Shown here piece by piece: positions 6,842 through 13,528 of a stretch of 13,711 nt of DNA. How positions within the stretch are numbered: the first letter of the stretch is position 1; every line of letters starts with the position of its first letter. This stretch comes from Gemmatimonadota bacterium (GTDB lineage: Bacteria > Gemmatimonadota > Gemmatimonadetes > Palauibacterales > Palauibacteraceae): the NCBI GenBank assembly GCA_023554435.1, contig JAMJQV010000170.1, positions 1-13,711 of the forward strand, given 5' to 3'. Made by a program: the position numbers and the translations under genes. The notes below the pieces were generated by a model. The model searched no databases, was not told the origin of the DNA, and worked only from the letters and a program-made list of their open reading frames with translations.

Positions 6842-6874
6842 CCTCGACCTGCTCGAGTTACGCGGTGACGTGAA

Positions 6875-6907
6875 AGACGGGGGCAGCGCAACTCGCTGCC
6901 CCCGTCT
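6875..6907. terminator. Strong hairpin between convergent genes, probable bidirectional terminator
   Basis: A perfect 14-bp stem (6875-6888 with 6894-6907, containing GGGGGCAGCG / CGCTGCCCCC) closes a 5-base loop, CAACT. It lies 33 bases after the HD-GYP stop and 44 bases past the lipoprotein stop on the other strand. There is no long T-tract on either side, so termination efficiency is uncertain. The position is what is expected for a shared terminator. Confidence 0.75.
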
Positions 6908-6951
6908 CGTAGTCCTGCCTGCCATGCTCCCGGCCAGGCGAGCCCCGGCGC

Positions 6952-7980
6952 TTACGGAATGAGCACCGCAGACGTGATGGCCGACCGCCACAGCAGACCC
7001 ACTCCGCGCCATTGCCAGGTGTTGATCGCTTCCGCACCTCGGTCCCTCAAGCGGATCGCGTGCTGCAGGATCCTCTGCTGTGCTTCCGTCGGCGAGTCCC
7101 CGATCGCCTCCTGCGCCCCGGCGATCATCTCGTCGGCAAGGCCGAGCAACTGTTGGGCATCCTCCACCGTGGGACGCTCGCCGTTCAGCACGGCCATAAG
7201 GGACAACTGCTCGGCGCGATGTGCCTGCCCCACAGCCCGCCGGTACCATCCGTGCTCGAAGGAAAACTGTGCCCGCCGCCGGAGTTCAACCGCTCGGAAC
7301 AACAGGCCTTCCTGCTTCAACGTCGGTTCGGGGATCAGGCGCTCGGCAAGCCGAATCGCCTCGCCGCTGCGAGCCATCGCCAATCGCGCCGCTGCCTCGG
7401 GGTCGCGGTCGAAGTCAGGGTGCCGGTGACGCATTCGATCCGCGATCTGCAAGGCCAGGACCAGTCGCTCTCCCGCGCCGACCAGATCCCCACCGTCATG
7501 GAGGGTGTAGGCTTCTTCAAGCAATCCCCTCAGCTTGGTCTCGAGTTCTGCCAGTCTTGCGAATTCGTCGCCGGCCTCCCCGACTCGCTCGACCAGGCTC
7601 TCGACGCGGCCGAACAACTCTTCGATCGATCCCTCACCGTGCCGTTCCAGCATTGCACGAACCAGGTTCATCCGACATTCGCGTGCCTGGTTGCGAGCCG
7701 CATCCTCGTTCCCGTCACGCAGCAACTGGCGCGCTTCCCGGAAGCACTGACGTCCGTCCCCGAACGGAGGTCCGTCGGTCGGCGTCCCCATCACGAGCGA
7801 CATATCGTCGATCAGGACCTCGGCCAGTTCCGCATCGCCTACGGCCTGGAGCTCCATGTCGGCGTTGACACCGAGGTCGGTGAAGGCGTCGCCGGTTTCA
7901 GGCCCCGTAGAGCTGTCATCGCACCCCACGGTGCCGCCCGCAAGCGCCGCGAGCATCAGGATCAGCAATCGTTTCTTCAT
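6952..7980 (-). CDS. Putative helical lipoprotein of unknown function
   Basis: This is a 342-residue protein that I do not recognise. The N-terminus MKKRLLILMLAALAGGTVGC is a signal peptide ending in a lipobox-like TVGC, so C20 is the likely lipidated residue. The mature end DDSSTGPETG is an acidic, flexible linker. The rest (about 45-320) is almost entirely alpha-helical. Short helix-turn-helix units such as ARQLLRDGNEDAARNQA and AGERLVLALQIADRM suggest a TPR-like or helical-bundle scaffold. C79 and C102 flank one such unit and could form a disulfide if exported. There are no catalytic motifs. GGGAGGA about 7 bases before the ATG at 7980 is an excellent ribosome-binding site and fixes the start. 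It lies downstream of the OB-like membrane protein on the same strand, 92 bases apart. Confidence 0.8.
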   Translation of the reverse strand: MKKRLLILMLAALAGGTVGCDDSSTGPETGDAFTDLGVNADMELQAVGDAELAEVLIDDMSLVMGTPTDGPPFGDGRQCFREARQLLRDGNEDAARNQARECRMNLVRAMLERHGEGSIEELFGRVESLVERVGEAGDEFARLAELETKLRGLLEEAYTLHDGGDLVGAGERLVLALQIADRMRHRHPDFDRDPEAAARLAMARSGEAIRLAERLIPEPTLKQEGLLFRAVELRRRAQFSFEHGWYRRAVGQAHRAEQLSLMAVLNGERPTVEDAQQLLGLADEMIAGAQEAIGDSPTEAQQRILQHAIRLRDRGAEAINTWQWRGVGLLWRSAITSAVLIP

Positions 7981-8072
7981 CAGGGGGTCCTCCCGTTGTC
8001 CGACCGGCACGAGCCAGTCATCGCTTTCAGTCGAGGCAGTTCGACCAAGAGACGACGCCAAAGGCCCGTCGG

Positions 8073-8642
8073 TCACACGCCCGCCCCCTCGTCCGGCGAG
8101 CGACGCGGCCTCCGGCGACGCGGCAGGGCGGTCACCAGGTAGGACTCGACCGATGGGTCGAACCGATCCAGAACCACACGACGGCCGAATCCGATTTCCT
8201 CGCCCGATGTATGGACATGAACGACGTGAAGGGTCCCTTCCGCGTCTTGCCACTGGGCCCGACCGGAGCCCGGTATCGCTCCGGCGGCACGAGTGACGAG
8301 GCGGGCTTCGACTCCTTCGTGTCCTTCTCGATTGAAGCGGACGGCCGAAATCGGCCGGAAGTGCCGGGCCCGGATCCGCCCCAACCATCGGCCGGCCAGC
8401 CAGCCCGCGAGGACCGATCCAATGAGCACGTAGGGGAACCGCGGCCCCGGATCACCCAGTTGGAGATCGTGAATCGTGCCGTTCCAGGTAAGGCCGATCA
8501 CGGCGCTGACCACCAGGGTGGCGGCAAGCCGGAAAAGGTCGCGGCCACGCATTCTGCCCCAGGCAGCACAGATGAGGCCCGCGGCCCCCAGGGCCAGAAA
8601 GACCAGGTTGTACCAGTGAGCGAGGAACTGGAAGTAGGTCAT
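8073..8642 (-). CDS. Small membrane protein with C-terminal OB-like domain (NfeD/YqiJ-like)
   Basis: This 189-residue protein has three predicted membrane segments (about 10-28, 36-53 and 69-87). A soluble, strand-rich domain follows (about 100-175, FNREGHEGVEARLVTRAAGA ... GRAQWQDAEGTLHVVHVHTS ... IGFGRRVVLDRFD). The Gly-x-GRA-x-W/F-D-G pattern followed by G-x-x-V-V-L resembles the OB-fold tail of NfeD and YqiJ proteins, which are usually encoded with flotillins. No flotillin gene is visible here. The tail ends in an Arg-rich stretch, RRRRPRRS. The ATG at 8642 is preferred over the in-frame TTG at 8669, because the protein then begins MTYFQFLAHW, like YqiJ-type proteins. It has no Shine-Dalgarno, and a hairpin lies 8 bases upstream. 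The family assignment is inference. Confidence 0.65.
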   Translation of the reverse strand: MTYFQFLAHWYNLVFLALGAAGLICAAWGRMRGRDLFRLAATLVVSAVIGLTWNGTIHDLQLGDPGPRFPYVLIGSVLAGWLAGRWLGRIRARHFRPISAVRFNREGHEGVEARLVTRAAGAIPGSGRAQWQDAEGTLHVVHVHTSGEEIGFGRRVVLDRFDPSVESYLVTALPRRRRPRRSPDEGAGV

Positions 8643-8650
8643 GGCGCGGA

Positions 8651-8685
8651 AGCGGGACCACGCCAGCAATGGTCGCGGTCCCGCT
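8651..8685. repeat. 9-bp hairpin between mdh and the OB-like membrane protein gene
   Basis: AGCGGGACC and GGTCCCGCT are perfect arms with a 17-base loop. On the minus strand the hairpin starts 39 bases after the mdh stop and ends 8 bases before the ATG at 8642. It could act as a weak terminator or attenuator after mdh, or control initiation of the next gene. No T-tract follows. Confidence 0.5.
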
Positions 8686-8724
8686 GATCGGCGGACCCCG
8701 TGCGATCGGGGGAAGCCCTATACC

Positions 8725-9651
8725 TCAGAGCTGTACCAGCTCCATCGTGCCGCGAACGGCCTCTGCCGATGCCCCGAGGGCTTCCCGCTCGGCGTCCGAC
8801 AGTTTCACCTCGATGACCCCTTCAAGGCCGGTTGCCCCGAGCTTGCACGGAACCCCAAGGAACAGTCCGTCCAGGCCGTACTCGCCTTCGAGCCAGGCGG
8901 CACACGGCAGAACTCTCTTCTTGTCTCTGGCGATCGCCTCCACCATCTGAACGGCGCCCGCCGACGGAGCGTAGTAGGCCGATCCAGTACCCAGCAGCTT
9001 GACGATCTCACCGCCGCCTTTTCGAGTGCGCTCGACCAGGGCCTCTATCCGTTCGTCGCTGAGCAGCTGAGTCAACGGAATTCCGCCCACGCTCACGGTG
9101 CTGACGATCGGGACCATGCTGTCGCCGTGACCGCCGAGAACCAGCGCCTGGATATCCTCGACGCTGACATCAAGCTCCATCGCAATGAAGCTGCGGAACC
9201 TGGCCGTGTCGAGGATCCCCGCCATGCCGATGACTCTTTCCCGTGGGAAGCCTGTAACGGCCTTGGCGACGTAGGCCATGACATCGAGTGGGTTCGTGAC
9301 CATGACGATGATGGCGTCGGGACTGTAGCGAGCTATGGCCTCCGAAACGCTCCTGATGATCTCGGTGTTCTTCTGTACGAGGTCATCCCTGCTCATGCCC
9401 GGCTTGCGGGCCAGTCCGGCTGTGACGACGAACACGCCCGACCCGGCGGTCTGCTCGTAGTCCTGGGCTCCCGTGACCATCGTATCAAAGCCCTCGACGG
9501 GCGCCGACTCCCACTGGTCGAGAGCCTTGCCCTGGGGTACCCCCTCGAGGATGTCTACGACCACGACTTCTCGTGCCAGTTCGCGCTCCGCGATCCGCTG
9601 TGCCGCCGTTGCCCCGACGTGCCCGGCTCCTACTACGGTTATCTTGTCCAC
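8725..9651 (-). CDS. mdh: Malate dehydrogenase (LDH-like type)
   Basis: This NAD-dependent cytosolic enzyme interconverts malate and oxaloacetate in the TCA cycle. The 308-residue length is typical of the LDH-like MDH group. The Rossmann motif GAGHVGAT is at residues 8-15, with D33 (VVVVDI) ending the second strand, which favours NAD over NADP. Substrate residues are R82 and R88 (ARKPGMSRDDL), N120 (VTNPLDVM), R151, and the catalytic pair D148 (GILDTARFR) and H175 (GGHGDSMVP). Arginine at 82 distinguishes malate from lactate dehydrogenase. The start codon is GTG, with AAGGA eight bases upstream. The 131-base gap to moaA suggests its own promoter. ATGACA followed 15 bases later by TATCCA in this gap is a weak candidate that I do not list separately. 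Confidence 0.97.
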   Translation of the reverse strand: MDKITVVGAGHVGATAAQRIAERELAREVVVVDILEGVPQGKALDQWESAPVEGFDTMVTGAQDYEQTAGSGVFVVTAGLARKPGMSRDDLVQKNTEIIRSVSEAIARYSPDAIIVMVTNPLDVMAYVAKAVTGFPRERVIGMAGILDTARFRSFIAMELDVSVEDIQALVLGGHGDSMVPIVSTVSVGGIPLTQLLSDERIEALVERTRKGGGEIVKLLGTGSAYYAPSAGAVQMVEAIARDKKRVLPCAAWLEGEYGLDGLFLGVPCKLGATGLEGVIEVKLSDAEREALGASAEAVRGTMELVQL

Positions 9652-9782
9652 GGTGACCGTCCTTGAGTGGATAGTGTGGATTGGAGATTGTCATCGGGAA
9701 CGCGAGCGCGGGGGGGACGCCGCCAGTCTTCCCAGTTCCCAACCTACCCTGCCTACGTCCGGGCGCAACCGGTGGTCGAGCC

Positions 9783-10763
9783 CTACCCGCCCACCTGGCT
9801 GAGGGCTCGCAGCCCGCCACTTCCAGAAGCCGATCCAAGCTGCAGGAGGTGGCGCTCGGGCTTCCCTGCGAGCGCGGTTCTCACCGCCGGGAGAACGTCA
9901 CCTGTTTCTCGCAGCGGGGCTCTCAAATCCACCTCGTGCGTACCGAAGAGACAGGTTCTGAGCTTGCCATCGGCCGTAAGGCGCATGCGGTTGCATCGAT
10001 CGCAGTAGTTGTGGGACAGAGGTGTAATTACGCCCACCGTGCCCGGCGCCCCCTCAAACTGAAAATACGTGGCGGGACCGTTTCCGAGGGGCCCGGGTGC
10101 GGGGTGAAGATCCCCGATCCTCTCCAGGCGACGGAGCACCGAGTCGGTCGACAGGAACCGCTTGGACAGGTGGAGGTTATCACCGGTAGGCATCAACTCG
10201 ATGAAACGGATGTGCCACGGCTTGTCGCGCGTGATTGCGGCGAAGTCCTCGATCTCATCGTCATTCACGCCCCGCATGAGCACCGTGTTGATCTTCAGCG
10301 GTGAGAAGCCGAGGCGTTCGGCCGCCTCGATACCCTCCAGGGTCGCGTCGAAGAACCGCTCGGAGCGACGCGCCACCTCCCGGAATCGCTCTCTCCTGAG
10401 CGTGTCAAGACTGACATTGACCCGGCTGGCGCCCGCATCCCTCAGCTCTCGACCGAACTGTGGGAGGAGAATGGCATTCGTGGAGACGGAGATGTCCTCG
10501 ATCTCGGGGATCGCGGAAAGCAGGCCCACGAGATCGGGAAGGTCCCTTCGAACCAGGGGCTCCCCGCCCGTGAGGCGAATCCTGCGGAGTCCCTGCCCCG
10601 CCATCTGCCGGACGACCGAGGCGATCTCTTCATACGTGAGAAACTCCTCGCGGTCGATCCAGTCGAGTCCTTCGACGGGCATGCAGTAGCTGCAACGCAA
10701 GTTGCACTTGTCTGTGACCGAGATCCGCAGGTAGTCGATTCGACGACCGAACTGATCCTCCAT
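9783..10763 (-). CDS. moaA: GTP 3',8-cyclase MoaA
   Basis: This radical SAM enzyme converts GTP to 3',8-cyclo-GTP, the first committed step of molybdenum cofactor synthesis. From the ATG at 10763 it has 326 residues. The N-terminal [4Fe-4S] cluster motif CNLRCSYC gives C20, C24 and C27. The C-terminal cluster ligands are C254, C257 and C271 (NYCDRCNRMRLTADGKLRTC). RLTGGEPLVR (63-72) is the SAM-contacting GGE motif. The chain ends SQVGG, keeping the C-terminal Gly-Gly needed for activity in studied MoaA proteins. AGGAG about 8 bases before the ATG is a strong ribosome-binding site. An upstream in-frame ATG at 10895 would add 44 Pro/Arg-rich residues and overlap moaE, so I reject it. The gene follows moaE by 23 bases. 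The MoaC partner is not in the window. Confidence 0.97.
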   Translation of the reverse strand: MEDQFGRRIDYLRISVTDKCNLRCSYCMPVEGLDWIDREEFLTYEEIASVVRQMAGQGLRRIRLTGGEPLVRRDLPDLVGLLSAIPEIEDISVSTNAILLPQFGRELRDAGASRVNVSLDTLRRERFREVARRSERFFDATLEGIEAAERLGFSPLKINTVLMRGVNDDEIEDFAAITRDKPWHIRFIELMPTGDNLHLSKRFLSTDSVLRRLERIGDLHPAPGPLGNGPATYFQFEGAPGTVGVITPLSHNYCDRCNRMRLTADGKLRTCLFGTHEVDLRAPLRETGDVLPAVRTALAGKPERHLLQLGSASGSGGLRALSQVGG

Positions 10764-10786
10764 GGCTCTCTCCTGCGGCGGCGGCA

Positions 10787-11302
10787 TCATCCGAGATCCC
10801 GTCCGGCTGGGTGTGCTGGATCCGGGTGGCCGACGGGCGGAGTCTGGCCACCGAGCCACCGGTGGGTACCGTCGGCGTACTCCTCGCGCTTCCACAGCGG
10901 GAGTCGGCGCTTCAGTTCCTCTATGACGTACGAAGATGCCTCGTACGCGGGTCGACGATGCGCCGCCGCAACCGCCACGACCAGGCTGACGGCGGGCGGG
11001 ACCAGGCTGCCCACCCGATGCCTCACCCCGATGGCCGATGCGCCGGATTCCTGAAGCGCTTCCGACGCGATCTCGCGCAGCACATCGTCGGCCATCTCGC
11101 GGTACGCGTCGTAGTGCAGCGCCACGACCTCTCGGCCCGCATTGTGGTCCCTGACGCGGCCCTCGAACACGAGCACGGCACCATCGGATCGGGTACCCAG
11201 GCGGCGCAACAAATCGGCTCCGTCGAGCTCGTCCCGGGTGACCTCGGCCACCAACACGCCGCCCGGCGACTCCGATCCTCGCGCCGACCCGGGCACCGTC
11301 AT
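10787..11302 (-). CDS. moaE: Molybdopterin synthase catalytic subunit MoaE
   Basis: This large subunit of molybdopterin synthase, with MoaD, transfers sulfur to precursor Z (cPMP). It has 171 residues. The core spans about residues 16-150. GAVLVFEGRVRDHN (41-54) carries the conserved arginines of the fold, and ALHYDAYREMA (61-71) is typical. The active-site segment YVIEELKRRLPLWKREEY provides K131 and K138, matching the two catalytic-site lysines of the family. The chain ends with a Pro-rich tail (151-171) not present in E. coli MoaE. The ATG overlaps the moaD stop in an ATGA arrangement, so synthesis of the two subunits is probably coupled. About 15 N-terminal residues (MTVPGSARGSESPGG) precede the family core. 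Confidence 0.96.
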   Translation of the reverse strand: MTVPGSARGSESPGGVLVAEVTRDELDGADLLRRLGTRSDGAVLVFEGRVRDHNAGREVVALHYDAYREMADDVLREIASEALQESGASAIGVRHRVGSLVPPAVSLVVAVAAAHRRPAYEASSYVIEELKRRLPLWKREEYADGTHRWLGGQTPPVGHPDPAHPAGRDLG

Positions 11303-11580
11303 CCGCCAGCCACCGGCGGAATCACGGCCACCTCGTCTCCCTCCAGAACCGGTGATTCGTCGGGTTGGTACGTGCGGTTCAGGGCCACCGCCGAACCGTC
11401 GAGCACGGCCCCGAGGCCGGGACGTGCGGCGAGCGTCTTCCTGAGGTCGGCCACGGTTCCGCCCGCGGCGAGCTCGACGGAGATCACCGATGCGCCAGCC
11501 AGTTCCCTGTGCTGCCCAAACAGCCGAACGTCGACTCTGAATCGACCTGTCACTCGGACGGATCCGCCGTGTTCAGCCAT
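11299..11580 (-). CDS. moaD: Molybdopterin synthase sulfur carrier subunit MoaD
   Basis: This ubiquitin-like small subunit carries sulfur as a C-terminal thiocarboxylate to MoaE. The 93-residue reading frame has the beta-grasp pattern VDVRLFGQHRELAG, then LAAGGTVADLRKTLAARPGL, VALNRTY and LEGDEVAVIPPVAGG. It ends in the obligatory Gly-Gly. Two starts are possible. ATG at 11580 overlaps the upstream gene by 31 bases. GTG at 11553 forms a GTGA overlap with the upstream stop and gives an 84-residue protein closer to the usual length of about 81. I list the longer frame. The 18 residues before RVDVRLFG are not part of the fold, so the GTG start is a serious alternative. The 3' end overlaps moaE by 4 bases. 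Confidence 0.93.
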   Translation of the reverse strand: MAEHGGSVRVTGRFRVDVRLFGQHRELAGASVISVELAAGGTVADLRKTLAARPGLGAVLDGSAVALNRTYQPDESPVLEGDEVAVIPPVAGG

Positions 11581-11822
11581 GACAGGAACTGCCCCACGGA
11601 ATCCTGCCGACGAAGGGTGCTGACCCTAACCCTCGTCTCTCCGAGTTCCTCGTCTTCCCACGCCGAAATCGCGAGTCGGCTTCGGAAGGTGGCTACGGTC
11701 AAGTGCCGATCGCTCTCGCTGACGACGTTTGCCGCAGACAGAGAATCTTCCGACGTGAAGAACCGCCGGGCTCCGTCAAGAACCTGTGCGGGCGCAAGTC
11801 GTGTGGTGGTTTCCGTGATCAT
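11550..11822 (-). CDS. Conserved-looking small protein of unknown function, first gene of the moa cluster
   Basis: This 90-residue protein belongs to no family I recognise. It appears soluble, with no signal peptide, membrane segment or metal-binding cysteines. The layout is one helix (APAQVLDGARRFFT, 10-23), then several predicted strands (RHLTVATFRSRLAISAWE and TRVRVSTLR), then a short helix (QDSVGQFLSWL). A compact alpha-beta fold is therefore likely. Reality as a gene is supported by its tight overlap with moaD (stop at 11550), GAGAG about 8 bases before the ATG at 11822, and the absence of any better reading frame. It probably shares a promoter with moaD, moaE and moaA. A role in molybdenum cofactor synthesis is inferred only from position. 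Confidence 0.75.
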   Translation of the reverse strand: MITETTTRLAPAQVLDGARRFFTSEDSLSAANVVSESDRHLTVATFRSRLAISAWEDEELGETRVRVSTLRRQDSVGQFLSWLNTADPSE

Positions 11823-11845
11823 GACACACTCTCAAGAAGCCGATC

Positions 11846-11875
11846 TTGACGCCGTTACAGCGCCTGGAATAACAT
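11846..11875 (+). promoter_or_regulatory. Predicted sigma70-type promoter of the aminotransferase gene
   Basis: TTGACG (11846-11851) is followed by 18 bases and TAACAT (11870-11875), with 5/6 and 4/6 matches to consensus. Transcription would start near 11882, giving a leader of about 95 bases before the ATG at 11977. The -35 hexamer and spacer length are the same as in the predicted nuo promoter. Confidence 0.4.
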
Positions 11876-11976
11876 TCGCGTTCACGACGCGACGCGCGTG
11901 CGGCTCGGACCTCGCCAGCGTCGAAACTAGTGCGCTTTCGAACCTCCAACAATCACCTGGACCCGGGGAGTACCAC

Positions 11977-13137
11977 ATGCGGTTCTCCAAGAACATCGCC
12001 TCCCTCGTTCCGTCCGCCACTCTTGCTATCAGCGCTCGGGCCAAGAAGATGCGTGCAGCCGGGGAGTCGGTGGTGAACCTGTCTGCCGGCGAGCCGTCCT
12101 TCCCTACACCCGACGTGGCTATTCAGGCCGGCCTGGAGTACGTGCGTTCGGGCAAAGCCGGCTACCCTCCCACGCCCGGCACGCCCGGGCTGCGGAACGC
12201 CGTAGCGTCGTACGTCAATCAGACGACGGCCCACGACCGGGTGGCCCCGGCGAACGTGCTGATTTCAGCCGGGGTCAAGCAAGCCCTGTTCAACGCCTGC
12301 TTCTGCCTGTTCGAGAGCGGCGACGAGGTACTCGTCCCTGTTCCATACTGGCCTACGTACCTGGCGACGCTGGAGCTCGCCGGGGCCACGCCCGTCGTGG
12401 TTCCGACGCGATGGGAGGAGGGCTTCCGGCTCGACGTCGCCACGCTGGACCGGCTGCGAACTCCGGCTACACGGGGACTGTTTCTGAACTCTCCGAGCAA
12501 TCCGAGCGGGGATGTCTACGACAGGGATCTGATGGCCGAGATCGCGGACTGGGCGCGCGCGAACGACGTATGGATTCTCTCGGATGAGATCTACCGCCGC
12601 CTCTACTACGAGGGAGAGTCGGCGCCCTCGATCTACGACGTTCCCCACGCGGATGGGCGAGTGCTTCACCTGGATGGCATTTCGAAGGCCTTCTCGATGC
12701 CCGGGTGGAGAATCGGGTACGCGGTTGGGCCGGAGGAAGTGATCCAGAAGATGTCCGCGCTGCAGAGCCAGACCACGTCGGGCGCGGCGGGCCCCTCCCA
12801 GGACGCGGCCGCCGCGATTCTCTCGTCCCCGCTGAGAGACGACATCGTCAAGGACTTCAGGGACATACTGCGACGCAGGCGTGACACGGCCGTCGACGCC
12901 CTGTCCGGCCTGCCAGGCCTGGAGCTGCGGGCACCCGCCGGCGCGATCTACCTGTATGTAAGACTCACGGAGACATCCGATTCGATGAACGTCGCGGAGC
13001 GACTTCTGGTACAGGAGGGCGTGGCTACGATCCCGGGGGAACCGTTCGGGACGCCGGGGTTCCTGAGATTAAACTACTCCGTGTCGGACGAGGAGCTCGC
13101 CGAGGGCCTCTCGCGAATCAGGACCTTCTTCTCCTGA
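11977..13137 (+). CDS. Pyridoxal-phosphate aminotransferase, aspartate aminotransferase type (class I, Ib-like)
   Basis: This cytosolic PLP enzyme of 386 residues most likely interconverts aspartate and oxaloacetate with glutamate/2-oxoglutarate. K237 (DGISKAFSMPGWRIGY) is the PLP-binding lysine. N175 (NSPSNPSG), D203 and Y206 (SDEIYRR) and R245 hold the cofactor. R364 (GFLRLNYS) binds the substrate alpha-carboxylate. K101 in SAGVKQALFNA sits at the position used by Thermus-type (Ib) aspartate aminotransferases to recognise the distal carboxylate, supporting acidic substrates. Prephenate aminotransferase activity, known in some Ib enzymes, is possible. The ATG at 11977 has GGGGAG six bases upstream. 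The open frame extends about 600 bases further upstream, but that part is antisense to moaD and the small gene and is not family-like. The gene is divergent from the moa cluster. Confidence 0.94.
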   Translation: MRFSKNIASLVPSATLAISARAKKMRAAGESVVNLSAGEPSFPTPDVAIQAGLEYVRSGKAGYPPTPGTPGLRNAVASYVNQTTAHDRVAPANVLISAGVKQALFNACFCLFESGDEVLVPVPYWPTYLATLELAGATPVVVPTRWEEGFRLDVATLDRLRTPATRGLFLNSPSNPSGDVYDRDLMAEIADWARANDVWILSDEIYRRLYYEGESAPSIYDVPHADGRVLHLDGISKAFSMPGWRIGYAVGPEEVIQKMSALQSQTTSGAAGPSQDAAAAILSSPLRDDIVKDFRDILRRRRDTAVDALSGLPGLELRAPAGAIYLYVRLTETSDSMNVAERLLVQEGVATIPGEPFGTPGFLRLNYSVSDEELAEGLSRIRTFFS

Positions 13138-13145
13138 CCTGATCT

Positions 13146-13175
13146 GGCGGCCGTCCCGCGGAGGGGGCGGCCGCC
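13146..13175. terminator. GC-rich hairpin between convergent aminotransferase and HU genes
   Basis: GGCGGCCG (13146-13153) and CGGCCGCC (13168-13175) form an 8-bp perfect stem. The 14-base interior can add three or four more pairs (TCCC with GGGG). It starts 8 bases after the aminotransferase stop and lies 16 bases from the HU stop. It probably terminates both genes. No clear T-tract is present. Confidence 0.65.
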
Positions 13176-13191
13176 GGGTGGGCCGCTGCGA

Positions 13192-13479
13192 CTACAGTGC
13201 CTCCTCGACCTCCTTCTTGAACAGGCGGGACGGTTTGAATATCGGCACCGCCCGCGCTGGCACGGTGACCGACTCGCCCGTTCTCGGGTTCCGGGCAATC
13301 CTCGGGCGCCGGTTCCGCACCTTGAAGGTCCCGAAGCCGCGAATCTCGATGTGGTCTCCGCTGGCAATCGCTTGCTTCACGGCGTTGAGGAACGCGTCGA
13401 TGACCGCCGCGCAATCCTTCTTCGTTACTCCCGGTCCGATCGCTTCGTGTACTTGTTCGACCAGGTCAGCCTTCGTCAT
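13192..13479 (-). CDS. HU-family DNA-binding protein
   Basis: This small nucleoid protein binds and bends DNA as a dimer. The 95-residue length is standard for HU/IHF. The N-terminal helices (MTKADLVEQVHEAIG ... AAVIDAFLNAVKQAIASGD) are followed by the strand IEIRGFGTFKVR. The DNA-binding arm RRPRIARNPRTGESVTVPAR contains the conserved RNP, and the end VPIFKPSRLFKKEVEEAL closes the fold. The central RNPRTGE motif and FKPS end favour HU over a specific IHF subunit, though the two cannot be fully separated by eye. AAGGGGGA about 6 bases before the ATG supports the start. It lies 49 bases downstream of the partial gene at the right edge on the same strand, so co-transcription is possible. Confidence 0.95.
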   Translation of the reverse strand: MTKADLVEQVHEAIGPGVTKKDCAAVIDAFLNAVKQAIASGDHIEIRGFGTFKVRNRRPRIARNPRTGESVTVPARAVPIFKPSRLFKKEVEEAL

Positions 13480-13528
13480 GTGGATCCCCCTTGCCGGTGG
13501 TTGGTTTTCCGGCCCAGCATTCTGAAGT

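Noticed and set aside
7012..8142. Plus-strand open frame of 376 codons antisense to the lipoprotein gene
   Set aside because: The minus-strand gene has a signal peptide, lipobox and strong ribosome-binding site. The plus-strand frame has none of these and reads as low-complexity antisense.
7981..8388. N-terminal extension of the lipoprotein by 136 residues
   Set aside because: It would overlap the membrane protein gene and bury the signal peptide. The ATG at 7980 follows a clear GGGAGGA.
8641..9666. Plus-strand open frame of 341 codons antisense to mdh
   Set aside because: The mdh product on the other strand is unambiguous, with all catalytic residues. The antisense frame has no recognisable domain.
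11365..11976. N-terminal extension of the aminotransferase by about 200 residues
   Set aside because: The extension runs antisense through moaD and the small upstream gene and does not resemble any domain. The ATG at 11977 has a good ribosome-binding site and matches the family length.
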